The notes beneath the pieces are model-generated. The model was not told the origin of the DNA and did not search any database. It was given only the letters and a program-made list of their open reading frames with translations. Positions 23,111 through 34,713 of a stretch of 64,000 bases of DNA are shown here, piece by piece; position 1 is the stretch's first letter; each line of letters opens with the position of its first letter. The stretch is taken from assembly GCA_050084515.1 (NCBI GenBank), contig CM114272.1, positions 54,498,001-54,562,000 on the forward strand, written 5' to 3'. The translations under genes and the position numbers were made by a program. Source of the stretch: Blasia pusilla. Its lineage: Eukaryota; Marchantiophyta; Marchantiopsida; Blasiales.

Positions 23111-23724
23111 GTCGACCAATAAAATGCGATAGTTTACATGGACAATGTGGAATTCGATACACCTCTCAAAGGCGAGCAACCCAAATTCCCCGGATTTATA
23201 ACGAATAACACAGCCTAGATTTGCAAACCATATCTGGTCAAAATTGTCACCCTTGGTAGGCAAAAATTCTGTGCTTCCATGTAGAAACTTTCCTTTTCGG
23301 GTGTAGATGGAATTAATTCGGGAGAAAACAAAAAAAGGGGCTCTTCTGCAAGAATTCTCTTTCCTAACAAGTAAAAGTCTTTGCCTACGAAGCCTAATAC
23401 CTACGTAGGCAAATTGCGCGACCGAATTGCAAAATTCACGAGCATTCGAACAAAATTGCAGAAGAATTATGTTCCATGGGACGGAAGGATGCAAGTAGAA
23501 TTCAGCCTGCGAAGCTGATTTAGGAACAAGAAACATGATGACAAGCAACCAATGCTAAAATAAATTTCACGATAAATTTTGCAGCAAGCCACCACTTTCA
23601 CCTGTCACTCTCCACAGACTCCACACATGCAATGAAGCCATACGCCACTCTCGCAACGAATGTGCGCGGTCAATCTTGTCCAAGCGTTCGCAACCAAGCC
23701 ACCTCTATCCATCCCATACTCACG

Positions 23725-23922
23725 CAGAAAGAAACGAATTGAAATCCTAGTGAAGAAACTATCAACCCAACACTGTCACCACAACGCAAGAAAGCACATT
23801 CAAGAAACCCAAGGATTGAGCGCACCCGCAAGTGAAACGAATTGGAATCATAGCAAAGAAACTTGCACCGCCACGCAAGAAAGCACATTCAAGGAACCCA
23901 AGGACTGAGCGCCCGCAAGCGA
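23725..23922. repeat. Imperfect tandem repeat, units of about 108 and 90 bp
   Basis: Two copies share the blocks CGCAAGAAAGCACATTCAAG and AACCCAAGGA-TGAGCGC. The second copy is shorter by about 18 bp. Short frames on both strands are by-products of the repeat. Confidence 0.75.
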
Positions 23923-24310
23923 ACGGAAGCTCCGGAAACAACCGGTTTGTTTTCAAATAACAAACAGTGTTGGAAGATATGATGGGGGCTACAACGACGC
24001 CAATTTCTTGCGACCAAAATTTTTGGTCTCAAGGATTCCAACAACCCCGCCAAAAACCAAGGACGCCAATGAAAAATGCGCGATGCCGACCATTTCAAAA
24101 ATATGTAGACCATAGGATCTTTCTCATTTGGCGTAACTATCGGGGTTATTGATACAACTAGCCCCATGGAATCGGGCCCTTTGTCACCACCCATTTCTAG
24201 TTATTAGAAACCGGCTAATCAAATGGGTAATAAAGATGAATAGATAAGGTGGAGAAATCCACACGAAAGAAAATGTATGAAAATTCTCTATATTTTTGTT
24301 GTAAAATACA
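23923..24310. other. Intergenic stretch, nothing recognised
   Basis: A 101-codon minus-strand frame (24194-23889) overlaps the tandem repeat and has no recognisable motif. No element ends were found. Confidence 0.3.
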
Positions 24311-24313
24311 CAT

Positions 24314-24336
24314 AGAGAGAGAGAGAGAGAGAGAGA
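24314..24336. repeat. (AG)n microsatellite
   Basis: A short perfect run of about 11 AG units followed by ATTGC. Confidence 0.9.
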
Positions 24337-24589
24337 TTGCTCTATGTTTGCGTTCTCTAATACAAATATAGAGCAATTTCCTATATTCCTCTTTTTGATT
24401 GGGTGGCAGCCCTTGGTAAGAAATTACAATACCCTAATTTGGAATAAATTTATGATTATAGATGCCATGAGTGAATATGGTATTTTGTAATTATGTACGT
24501 ATGGATGGTGACAAAAATGTATGTTGTATAACAATGTGCATGTCTACAATAGTTGCCAAGTCTTTTCAATCGGATCAACGAATATCCAT

Positions 24590-25010
24590 GCAGTGCTTCC
24601 GAGGAGGTTAGAAGACAATCTTACAAGGTCAAGGATGATCTATTGAGGACTAGGATAACTTGAGAGAATAGATTTTCCCCTATTTTGGACTCATTTGGAG
24701 CCATATTTGGGAACTTACTACTTTAGGTAAATTCTTGTTTTGAATATAGTTGGCTTTATATTTGTGGAAATGGCCTTTGATCCCTTACTCCAAGTCAAGA
24801 TCCGAGGAGATGATGTGTACACGCAAGTCACCAAGGAGAGAGTTGGGGAGAGGGAAGAGGTATACCCAAGAACAGAGAGTCTAGGAGCTGATTGTCTCTT
24901 AGTTAAAACTCCTTTCATGAGGTGGCGCAACTATGGTGTCTTGTGAGTAATCCAAATCTTTCACGAGGAGAATGAATTTGATTTGAAATGAGAGAGATGT
25001 GGAGGGTATG
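24590..25010. repeat. Dispersed repeat family A, copy 1
   Basis: This shares, in order, a TCATTTGGAGCCAT block, a GAATATAGTTG block, a GTCAAGA-CC-AGGAG block and a TTTGAT-TGA-ATGAGAG block with 33400-33890 and 41880-42230. It is non-coding, and the copies are clearly diverged. It may be an internal or LTR piece of a larger element. Confidence 0.7.
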
Positions 25011-26879
25011 TGAAAGATTTGATGTGTGATAGATTCTTTTAGATATTTTGGGTCTACAATCATTTATGCGTGTAGATAACATGAGTGAGTGTGATTTCCT
25101 TTGGCTATGTATGTATGGGTGATGACATAGCCATATATTATGTAATGATGTGTGTGCTCATGAAACTAGTAATCTAGGGGAAAAAGTGGTTGCGTGTGAG
25201 TCTCAAAAAACCCCCCATCGCACATAAGGTAATTTCATGTTTTTTAAGGTCCTCCATACGGTTTTATGTAGAAAATGATCAATTAAATAAATTCCTAAAA
25301 GTTGTTCTTGGTTTGTTTACGTCTTTTTGTGCTATCGGCAAAGATGGTTCATACCGGATGAATATATGAAACTAGCATTTCCCAAAGTTTTTTACTTCTT
25401 CAAAACAATATTTCTACGCATTAAAATTTTCCATTTTTTAATATTTTATTTTCTTTGATTTAGAAAGTAGTTGTTTGAGACAATTTGTCCACTTTTTTTT
25501 TCGCCTTCGTAGAAATTTTTTTTGAAAGTTGTCGTTGGCATGCCAAAGTTGCTCGTTGGTTTGATAGGACTTTCGAAGTAGTAAAGAGTTTGAAATAATT
25601 ATATTCTTGTTGACCATGTAAGGATGATTGGAACGTTGCACTTCTGAAAAAGCGAGATCGTAGACACAATTTGGGAACAATCCCCTCCTCACTCAGCTCT
25701 TAGGAATGGGGCAACATGATGTGTGACAACACATCCCAATGCAAAAGAAATTCCTCATAAAAAATTCTCAACAAAAAGGTCTAAATATCCCAAGAGCACA
25801 CTATTTGGAGGTTTCAAATACCAAGGCTTTAATATTGCAATTCTTCCTAAGTGACAAAGGGTGAGGAGAACTCTCAATCATTATTTTGTGATTTGAAAGA
25901 ACTCTATGATCGATCCTTACCAAATGGTAAAACAAACTAGAAACAAAATATAAACTAATTGTGCACACTTATAAATGATAGAAAAAAATAGCAAAATATA
26001 ACTGATCCCTACAAAGATTTTATAGTCTCAACCACATGCCTTTGTCATGACTTTCAGAGAGGTAACTGATATTATCTCAACGCATGGAGGGGTCCTTTAT
26101 ACTTCCCATGTATAGTTTTTCAGAGCTTATGGTAACCTACTACCTTCGATGTGACCTATGTGTATAGGTCACCTTTGCCTCTATGAGTGGCATTCTTGGG
26201 TAGGTGCTACTTGTTATGTGTCTCGTGGTGTATTATAAGGGCTTGTGTTGGAGGTAATCACACTTAGGCCAAGTGAGATGCATGGAGGGTGTCTTCTTTT
26301 GAGAGGCCTTGATCTCTTATGGTGACACTTCGTTGGATTTGTAGTACTTGTGTACTCAAGTTCGTTTACGATCTAGTATATATAGATGGGTAACCTCTGC
26401 ACACGTATCATCTTTAAGTTGCATGTCAATGATGCTCACTTTGGGTGTATTTTCCTTAGATAAGCCTTGTTGGGATGTATGATATGATGCAACAATGTTG
26501 TTGTATTGAGTCTAGATTCTTTGGAGTAAGAGAAGACTACAATTGATCAAAGATCTTACATTTAGAGCTTATAGCATTTTGTCTTATATCTTCTGTTGCT
26601 ACCTCAATGCATATAATTGTGTGAATGCTGAGTCACATTGAGTGTGAATAGTGTGGTAGCGCATTGCAGATTAACTTTGCATTTTTAAAACTCGTCTTAA
26701 GTTAATTCAAAGTGCATTCTTGAAGCATGATTGATTTTATATCTAAGTTGGGAGAGCAAGTTACTACTACTCTAGAGGTCACTAGTTAGTAATCACCACT
26801 CTTATTTTCTATAGATGTCACGAGAGATTTATGAGGAGTTGATCGGTCCCAAGATGATAGGAGCGGAGAGGAGACAAGT
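25011..26879. other. AT-rich repeat-derived DNA, no gene
   Basis: Only frames under 90 codons are found. The stretch at 25040-25200 partly repeats material at 24440-24560 (phrases such as ATGAGTGA and GGTGATGACA). No element ends are defined. Confidence 0.4.
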
Positions 26880-27277
26880 TCTAGAGTAACCATTCTTGTG
26901 GAGTTCCAAGGATTTTTTTTATACAATATGGATGACTTGGGTGCGCTGAAGGGTCCATATATTTGGATAGATTTGGCTCGTGATACGCCTATCTTCTAAC
27001 AATCCTACATGTATTTTGACATGGAGCAAGCCTTGATTCAGAGCCGGAGTCAAGACTTGGTTAATGCTACATTGGTGGAGAGATCACATGCAAATTATTT
27101 ATTTGCAAGAGTTATGCCAACAAAGAAGGACGTGCATGGCGAGTGGACCAATAGGTGGATCTGTAGGGATTATCATTCTATCAATCGACATATGAAGGCC
27201 GATCACTATGCTTTGGCTACTCTCAAGGAGATCTTTGATGTATTGGGGTATGCAAAGGTCTTTAGTTTTTTGGATCA
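26880..27277 (+). pseudogene. Gypsy reverse transcriptase, N-terminal part (outer element)
   Basis: The frame shows YNMDDLGALKGP, then VMPTKKDVHGEW, ICRDYHSINRHMKADHYA and KVFSFLD. This is the finger region of a Ty3/gypsy polymerase up to the strand that precedes the catalytic motif. It breaks at 27277 where the copia element begins and resumes at 32276. A stop at 26998-27000 separates the first block. This family is distinct from the chromovirus at 14.5 kb. Confidence 0.85.
27273..27277. repeat. Target-site duplication of the copia element, left copy (GATCA)
   Basis: GATCA here and TATCA at 32276-32280 flank the two LTRs and agree at four of five positions, consistent with an aged 5-bp duplication. 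Confidence 0.75.
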
Positions 27278-27716
27278 TGTTGGATTCTCAACATCCACTT
27301 CTCTAAGCACCATTAATATGATCGGCCCTCTTGTATGAGGAGAAGCCTAGATTGATGGTTCCGACTTAGACGTCGAAGGAGTCATAGTAATATGACGTAG
27401 GTGGTTTTAGGAATTGCGTTACTAGGGTTTAGATAACCAAAAAATATAGGGTTTAGATAACCCTGATGAAATATAGGGTTTAGATAACCAAAAAATTTCT
27501 ATTAATAGAAACAAAGAAAAATAGGTAAAAACCCTAGTTTTCCCGAGTAGTCAAATAGTCGGGAGCCGCAGCGGTAGCGCATTCTCGTATGTCGAGTTAT
27601 CTCCACGTTCAAGTTCCATCGAAGCTCTTCTGTGAGCGCATGGACGGACTAGGCCACTTTGTATCTCTAAGTTTTGTAAAGATTTCAGTGATTTTGTCAC
27701 TTTCTATTTTCTCACA
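27278..27716 (+). repeat. 5' LTR of the copia element
   Basis: 439 bp, starts TGTTGGATTC and ends CTCACA. It contains three near-repeats of ATAGGGTTTAGATAACC, a telomere-like motif. The inner end abuts the primer-binding site. Confidence 0.93.
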
Positions 27717-27728
27717 TGGTATTAGAGC
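27717..27728 (+). promoter_or_regulatory. Primer-binding site for initiator Met-tRNA
   Basis: TGGTATTAGAGC immediately after the 5' LTR differs by one base from the standard Met site. Confidence 0.9.
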
Positions 27729-27788
27729 AGTAGGTTTTCCAATATTTTGTATCTGGCGATCTAGTGTGTTTGCACAAAATCTTGAGAG

Positions 27789-28567
27789 ATGGCTACTTCT
27801 TCGTCAGTTTGTGCTCTCCCTCCTCCGCTCGGTGAAGGGAAGTTAGATGGGTCTAACTATACGTTGTGGAAGTTCAAAATGAGAACTGTCCTCGAATCAT
27901 TTGAGATCTGGGAAACGGCCATAGGGGTCATTTCAAATCCACAAGCTAGTTGGAGTTCTGCATGTTCATCTTCATCTGGGGATATCGATCTTGTTGTATT
28001 GTTGGCATGGAGACGTAGAAACGATGATGCTCTATATGCGATTGTCACGAATGTAACTGATTCTGTCATGACTCTCATTCAACATACAACCACTGTTGCT
28101 GAGGCGTGGAATATTTTGAAGAATTAGTATGAAACGAGGAATGAGACTCGGATTCAGAATCTGGAGAATAAGCTTACGTCCGAGAAATTTTTAGAAGGAG
28201 AAAGCGCGGAGCAATTTTTGACAAGGATCAAGAATCTTCAAGATCAGATGGCGTCCGTAGGAATCTCAAAGTCTAGCGAAGATTTGGCTCGTCGGTGCAT
28301 AAGCATTTTGCCTCCAAGGTAAGAAAGTTTGGTCACTGCACTGAATACTCAAGTAAGACCCACGCCGCTTACTTTCGAACAATTTAGTGCAATGTTGGTA
28401 GAAGAGGAAATGCGCTTCAAAGCAAGAGAGGGAAGTGATGCAAACATTTTCAGCAACGACAAAGAGGTAGAAATCAGGATTACAGTTCAAATGTCAAAAA
28501 GAAATTTCAAAGAAAAGCCTTCAAATGCTTTTATTGTGGTAAGCTAGGTCATCTTATCAAAGATTGT
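27789..28567 (+). pseudogene. Copia gag with CCHC zinc knuckle
   Basis: The start at 27789 opens a frame with LDGSNYTLWKFKMRTVLE, typical of the copia gag N-terminus, and later LLEGE-like and EEMRF segments. Internal stops lie at about 28126 and 28321. The knuckle at 28526-28567 reads CFYCGKLGHLIKDC with all four ligands intact, but in a different frame from the segment before it. Confidence 0.88.
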
Positions 28568-28719
28568 AGAAAGAGGAGTCAGGATGAGAAGAATGGTTGT
28601 TTAAGACCTAAGAAGGAGTCTGGAAATTTTGTAGAACTAGGAGAACATGAAGTAGATGTTTGGGTAAGAATAGAAAAGTTTTGGACACAGGAAGAACATT
28701 CCACTAAGTCAAAGAGTGA

Positions 28720-28930
28720 AGATGCATGGGTGCTCGATAGTGGAGCATCTAGGCATATGACCAATCATAAGGATTGGTATAGCTCCTTCTGACCTCTCTG
28801 AGAGCCCATCATTGTTATTGTTGGGAATAATGCAAAGTCCCCTATAGAAGGGAAAGGCATAATTTCTTTAGTCTCATAAAAAGGAGATGAAAAGAAGTTA
28901 ACTGATGTACTGTACGTACCAGATTTGAAG
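28720..28930 (+). pseudogene. Copia aspartic protease
   Basis: WVLDSGASRHMT marks the intact Asp-Ser-Gly active site, followed by a stop at 28791-28793 and a remnant of the second half. The region joins the integrase frame near 28925. Confidence 0.82.
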
Positions 28931-30223
28931 CGAAATTTGATTTCAGTGGCCGTATTATGTGATTGTGACCTAGAAGTTCGTTTCAAGAAAATTGGAGCAG
29001 TCGTTGAGGATGCCAATGGGAGAGTAGTGGGTGAAGGTATACGACGTGGAAATATCTATGAGTTGTATGCTTTCACGACAAGTGTAGGTACAGATCTTAG
29101 TAGCAGTAAGTTGTGGCATGAAAGATTTGGTCACCTAAGCTTTCCCTTACTAAGTCAGATGCAGAAATTTGGCATGGTTGCTGATTTACCAACAATTTTT
29201 GGAGTGTCGGATACTTGTGAAGCTTGTATGATGGGCAAGCAACACCGACAACCATTTCCACAAGAGTTCAGCAATAGAGCAAAGGCTCCTCTAGAGTTGA
29301 TACATGTTGACCTCTGTGGTAAAATGAGAACAGTGGCATTAGGTGGTTCTTCCTACTTCTTTTTAGTTGTCGACGATTATAGTAGGAAGATGTGAGTGTA
29401 TTTCCTTCATGATAAGGCAAGTGCTTTTGGAAAATTTAAAGTATGGCACAAGCAGGTTGAGAATGAGACAGGAAAGAAGGTACAAAAGCTTCACACCGCT
29501 CGAGGAGGATAATTCTTATCAACAGAATTCAACAAATGTTTGGGGGAGCATGGAATCAAGCGACAGTTAACCACGGCACATACACCACAACAAAATGGAG
29601 TTGTTGAGCGTCAAAACCGTACAGTGGTGGAGATGGCAAGATGTATGATGAAAGCAAAGGTTTGTGAAGGATTTTGGGTGAAGTTGTTATTATCTTGCCG
29701 AGACATTCTGAATAGAAGTGCTACCAAGTCAGTGCAAGGCATGACTCCTCATCAATCATACTCAGATAAGGTACCATCAGTCCAACATTTCAGGACTTTT
29801 GGTAATGATTGTTTTGTACATATTCCTGAAGCATCCAGGACCAAGCTGGAGTCCAAGAGCAGGAAGTGCATCTTTATGGGATATAGTGATGAGTCTAAAG
29901 CTTATCGCCTCTGGTGTCTTGAGGAAAAAAAGATGCTTGTGAGTCGTGATGTGGTGTTCGAGGAACAGCCTCGTCAAGTGGCGGATATTAGTGGTCTGTC
30001 CACATTATCATCAAACGAAGAGATAACCCACCAGAGCACACCACCAATGTTTACACCAGATCATCAAGAAGAAGAATTTAGTGATGATTACAAAGAGCAA
30101 CCTGCTCTTCCACTACGGTCGTCATACCCTAAGTGGATAAAGCAACTCTGGGATGGTAAGGATCCACCAGAAACTGATGAAGTTGTTACACATCTAAGGA
30201 GATCCAAGAGACTAGAGAAGTAG
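28925..30223 (+). pseudogene. Copia integrase
   Basis: The zinc-binding HHCC segment (LWHERFGHLSF to CEACMMGKQHR) is intact. The DDE core shows HVDLCGKM for the first Asp and QQNGVVERQNR around the Glu. The second Asp, usually in a TDRGGEF motif, is replaced: Ala is encoded at 29498-29500 and a stop at 29510-29512 replaces Glu. The C-terminal part (29540-30223) is open and contains the usual GYS-ESKAYRLW region. Confidence 0.9.
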
Positions 30224-30250
30224 AATAGAGCTTCCGCACATCTCGTCAAC

Positions 30251-31377
30251 ATGGCCTTGATCATAGAGGTCTTGAAGATGGAAGAGCCATCATGCTTGGA
30301 TGAGGCCCTTGCTCATCCTCAATGGAGAGAGGCCATGCAGATGGAGATGGACGCTATTCAGAGAAATGAAACTTGGACTTTGGTTGAAAAACCAAAGGAC
30401 AGGAAGATAATACGCACCAAGTGCGTGTACAAGACCAAGTACAAGTCGGACAGTACATTGGATAAATTCAAAGCAAGGTTGGTTGCACAAGGATGCTCAC
30501 AAATCTAAGGTTTTGACTACTATGAGACTTTTGCTCCTACTGCAAGGATGACAACCATTCGAATTGTTCTAGCGGTTGCAGGAACAAGATGTTGGCCTGT
30601 ATACCAATACGATATGAAGTCTACCTTTCTGAATAGGAGTATCAAGGAGGAGGTTTTTGTTTCTCAACCACAAGGTTTTGAGACACCTGGATCAGAAGAG
30701 AAAGGTTTTTTTTACTTCATTGAGCATTGTATGGGTTGAAGCAAGCCCCAAGGGTATGGTATCAACGAATAGATACATTCTTTCGAGAGAAGGGTCTCAT
30801 CAAGAGTCCGTCAGAAGCAAATTTGTATGTGTTTTGCGAAGATGGGATGTATATGTTGATAGTCCTATATGTGGATGATCTTATCATCGCAGGAGACCAC
30901 AGTAAGAAAATAGAGGAAATGAAGGGAGTGTTGAAATATGAGTTTGAAATGTCAGATTTAGGTCTTCTGCACTACTTTATAGGGCTAGAAATTTGGCAAC
31001 AGTCAGATTCTATTTTTCTCTCTCAGCAGAAGTATGCTAGAGAAATCTTGAAGGCATTCGGGATGACCGAGTGTAAGGCAGTGGTCTCGCCAATGGAGGT
31101 AGAGTTGAAACTCTTGATGGAGGATGTTTCACCATTGGTAGATGAAAAGTTGTATAGAAAGCTTGTAGGCAGTTTGATATTTTTGTGTAACACTAGACCA
31201 AACATTAGCTTTACTGTGGGAGTGTTGAGTAGGTTCTCAACTAAGCCTCGTGAGAACCATTGGAAGGCAGGGGTGCGTGTGTTGAAGTACATCAAAGGCA
31301 CTATCGAGTACGGCATCACCTATGGAGCAGAGACGGAAATGATAGGTTTTTGTGACTCGGATTGGGCAAGAGATTAA
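30251..31377 (+). pseudogene. Copia reverse transcriptase
   Basis: Segments WREAMQMEMDAIQRNETW, KARLVAQG, YQYDMKSTFLNR and YGLKQAPRVWYQ lead to the YVDD catalytic motif at about 30868-30879, then KYEFEMSDLG. A stop at 30506-30508 and a shift near 30710 break the frame, but catalytic residues survive. Confidence 0.92.
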
Positions 31378-31809
31378 GATTCTTGAAGATCAGTTTCGGG
31401 TTATTGCTTCTTGGTAGGATCAAGTATGGTCTCATAGGTCAGCAAGAAGCAACCTACAGTGGCACTTTCTTCTACCGAGGCACAGTACAAGGCGGCTTGT
31501 TATGCTTCTTGTGAAGCAGTATGGTTGAGATGGATATTGGAGGACATAGGAGAAGCACCAAAAAATGCTACTGAAATGTGGTGTGACAATCAGAGTTGCA
31601 TTGCCATAGCACATAATCTTATGTTTCATGCTCGTACGAAGCACATAGAGATCCAATATCACTTTGTTCGTGAATTGATCGAGAGAGAGGTTTTGAAGTT
31701 AGTCTATTGTCCAACAGAGGATAACCGTGCAGACATCTTCACGAAAGCTTTGAGCGGAGATCAACTTCACCGACATCTGAAGGGTCATGGCATAGGTCTA
31801 AGACAATAG
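31350..31809 (+). pseudogene. Copia RNase H
   Basis: FCDSDWARD gives the first catalytic Asp. After stops the frame from 31459 continues with ALSSTEAQYKA, MWCDNQSCIAIA and the ARTKHIEIQYHFVRE helix, the conserved copia RNase H core. It ends with the usual ADIFTKAL tail. Confidence 0.92.
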
Positions 31810-31819
31810 TCCACATGAG

Positions 31820-31837
31820 AGTGGATATTGAGGGGGG
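31820..31837 (+). promoter_or_regulatory. Polypurine tract of the copia element
   Basis: The run GAGTGGATATTGAGGGGG directly before the 3' LTR is the expected second-strand primer. Confidence 0.88.
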
Positions 31838-32275
31838 TGTTGGATTCTCAACATCCACTTCTCTAAGCCCATTAATCTGATCGGCCCCCTTGTATGAGGA
31901 GAAGCCTAGATTGATGGTTCCAACTTAGACGTCGAAGGAGTCATAGTAATATGAGGTAGGTGGTTTTAGGAGTAGCGTTACTAGGTTTATCTAACCCTAT
32001 ATTACATCAAGGTGCGGGGCACCCTGATGAAATATAGGGTTTAGATAAAAAAAAATTCTATTAATAGAAATGAAGAAAAATAGGTAAAAACCCTAGTTTT
32101 CCCGAGTAGTCAAATAGTCGGGAGCCGCAGCGGTAGCGCATTCTCGTATGTCGAGTTATGTCCATGTTCAAGTTCCATCGAAGCTCTTCTGTGAGCGCAC
32201 GGACGGACTAGGCCACTTTGTATCTCTAAGTTTTGTAGAGATTTCAGTGATTTTGTCACTTTCTGTTTTCTCACA
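31838..32275 (+). repeat. 3' LTR of the copia element
   Basis: 438 bp, same ends as the 5' LTR. It carries at 31991-32044 a long inverted repeat (left arm 31991-32015, right arm 32019-32044), most of whose left arm is missing from the 5' LTR. Confidence 0.93.
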
Positions 32276-32755
32276 TATCATTAGTTACCTATTCTAATGG
32301 GAATATGGAGAAGAAAATATTTTGGGGAATCGATCCTTTCGGAATCATTATTTTTGCTAATGGCCGTTTCTACCATTTAGGGTGAAGAACACCTTTATAG
32401 GGTTTTAGCATATCATTGATAGAATTTTGGTTGCTTTGGATTTTTCTAGGTGTTATATAGATGATATCTTTGTCTTCGATGCTATAGTTGAGGAGCATGA
32501 GAAATATCTGGAAGAGGTATTTCGACGATTAAACTTACACGGGCTAAAGTTGCATCCAATCAAGTGTAGATTCTTTCATGATCAGATAGAGTACCTTGGA
32601 GATACCATATATTTATCTAGGGGGTATTGGAGTTCAGCAAATGAAGGTAGAGACTATAACATATAATCCTTGCCTTACTGATGTGGGTCTTGTCCGAGCT
32701 TTCATATGATTGGTGAACTATTATGGACAGTATTTTAAGGGTTTTAGTATCATTT
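32276..32755 (+). pseudogene. Gypsy reverse transcriptase, C-terminal part (outer element)
   Basis: Continues the frame broken at 27277. It reads DRILVALDFSRCYIDDIFVF with the YIDD catalytic motif intact, then EEHEKYLEEVFRRL, LHGLKLHPIKCRFFHD and EYLGDTIYLS. Later, in another frame, it reads GVQQMKVETI and LVNYYGQYFKGFS. Shifts occur near 32300-32400 and 32620. It ends where the 203-bp tandem duplication starts. Confidence 0.9.
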
Positions 32756-33103
32756 GATGTATATGGGTAGCAATGTATAATCGCATGACATTGTGCACTA
32801 GAATGAAGATCAAAGAGGCAGGTTGCCAAGCCTCTCCCACACACAACCATATCATGCATTGATGTTTGTAAGTCTGGTGTACACAACCCCAATAGAGAAG
32901 TTTTCATGTGATTGGTGAACTATTATCAACTGTATGTTAAGGGTTTTCGTATCATTTGATGTACGTGGATAGTAATGTATGGTTGCACGACATCTTGCAC
33001 TAAAATGAAGAGCAAAGAGGCAAGTCGCCAAGCCTCTTCTACACACACATCCATATCATGCACTGATGTTTGTAAGCCTAGTATTCACAACCCCAATAGA
33101 GAA
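32697..33103. repeat. Tandem duplication, about 203-bp unit, two copies
   Basis: The unit begins with the LVNYY-coding end of the gypsy polymerase and runs through a non-coding tail ending CCCCAATAGAGAAG. Copy 2 starts at about 32901. The copies share most bases but differ at a number of positions. Confidence 0.92.
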
Positions 33104-33399
33104 GCTCATACATTGAGATCTCCCATCCAACGATCTTAATGAGTTATCTATTTTCCCTCCAACATTGCAAGATTGGGAATCTTGGGCTCGCGATATAGCA
33201 CAGAGAGAGACATATGTACGTTGAGGATTTTCTTTTTCTACATCCCTAAGCGTATGCCCTTGATGTCTATTTAAACAATTGTCAAGTCTTTTAGGATAGA
33301 TCGAAGAGATTTAGTAGAGCGCCTTCAAGGATACCAGTGGACAGCCTCAATAGGTGATCCTAGATCTGAGGATAGATCTCTTTGATCTATCCTCAAAAG

Positions 33400-33890
<491 letters not shown>

Positions 33891-33899
33891 ATGCACCAC

Positions 33900-34334
33900 T
33901 GAGAGACTTTCTCGTGAGAGTGTTATGCGATTTATTGGAGATATTTTAGTACTTATCATCTAGATGTTTAGATGCAATTAGTTAGCATGGGATCGTGTTG
34001 TTTGTGTGTGGATTCGGTGACAATGATGTGTATTTGCACGACATCATCTTGCTTTGGAAGACCTTTAGGTTTCTTAGTTATAAGAGCCTTCTCGAAAATG
34101 AGGAAAAATACAAAGATAGGGCATTACCAAAGAAACATTGGCCGAAGAGAACTTTCAATAAAATGTGTGCAAGAAAATCTCCTTGAGGCAAATAACGTGT
34201 TTAGCGGTCAAGCGTGGTTGGAAATTCTACTATTCTTGCAGGCTATTTATAATTTAACAAAGAAAACCTAAATTTTCCATCTTAAATTCCAATAAATTTT
34301 CAAGTTTGAACTCGTGTTAAGGAGTTAACCGTGG
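33900..34334. other. Repeat-derived DNA, no gene
   Basis: A weak third version of the 54-bp repeat (TTGGAAATTCTACTATTCTT...) lies at about 34218-34262. Other short frames have no motif. Confidence 0.4.
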
Positions 34335-34388
34335 TTGAAAATTTTGCTACTCTTGCAGGTTAGTTTTAATGTAACAAAGGAATTTCAA
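34335..34388. repeat. 54-bp direct repeat, copy 1 (second copy 36954-37007)
   Basis: The two segments are identical over 54 bp and flank the nested block at 34.4-36.95 kb. Immediately inside, 34381-34396 (AATTTCAAGTTGGAAA...) is the reverse complement of the motif at about 36943-36959. Confidence 0.9.
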
Positions 34389-34411
34389 GTTGGAAATCAA
34401 GAGTGAGTATA

Positions 34412-34712
34412 TGTAACCATCCTTTGTTAGTCATAGTTGAGTTAGAGTGTATGACATGTAGCGCATAAGTGGGAAAGAAGCAACCAAAAAGAGGAAAGAC
34501 AAAAAATATGAGAGTGGGGCCATAGGTTGGTGAAAAGTAAGATAAGGATGAGGTTGGGGAAGATGAGATTGAGACATTAGACTCCAAAGAAGATCCTCTC
34601 ATGCTATGAGAATAAGACACGTAGCATAAGGATAGGGGGAGCTAATTTATTTTCATTGTATATATCTCTAAGTATATAAAGAAAGAGGAGAGGCCTTGAA
34701 GGACATTCTACC
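34412..34712 (+). mobile_element. Truncated LTR of the chromovirus family
   Basis: In opposite orientation to the LTRs at 14.5 and 19.4 kb, it starts TGTAACCATCC and follows them to ACATTCTACC. It lacks the last ~48 bp of the LTR. It ends abruptly at a gag fragment of another element. Confidence 0.85.
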
Positions 34713-34713
34713 A

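Larger units (their letters stand above)
27278..32275 (+). mobile_element. Ty1/copia retrotransposon, 4998 bp, inserted in a gypsy polymerase
   Basis: Order on the plus strand: 5' LTR, Met primer-binding site, gag with CCHC knuckle, protease, integrase, reverse transcriptase, RNase H, polypurine tract, 3' LTR. Integrase before polymerase identifies the copia class. Full length is retained, but several stops and frame changes interrupt the polyprotein. The LTRs differ by scattered substitutions and one rearranged segment. Confidence 0.94.

Noticed and set aside
20000-24300. The fragment patch as a new functional system
   Set aside because: The coding pieces are broken and belong to ordinary gene families or are unidentified; nothing shows coordinated function.
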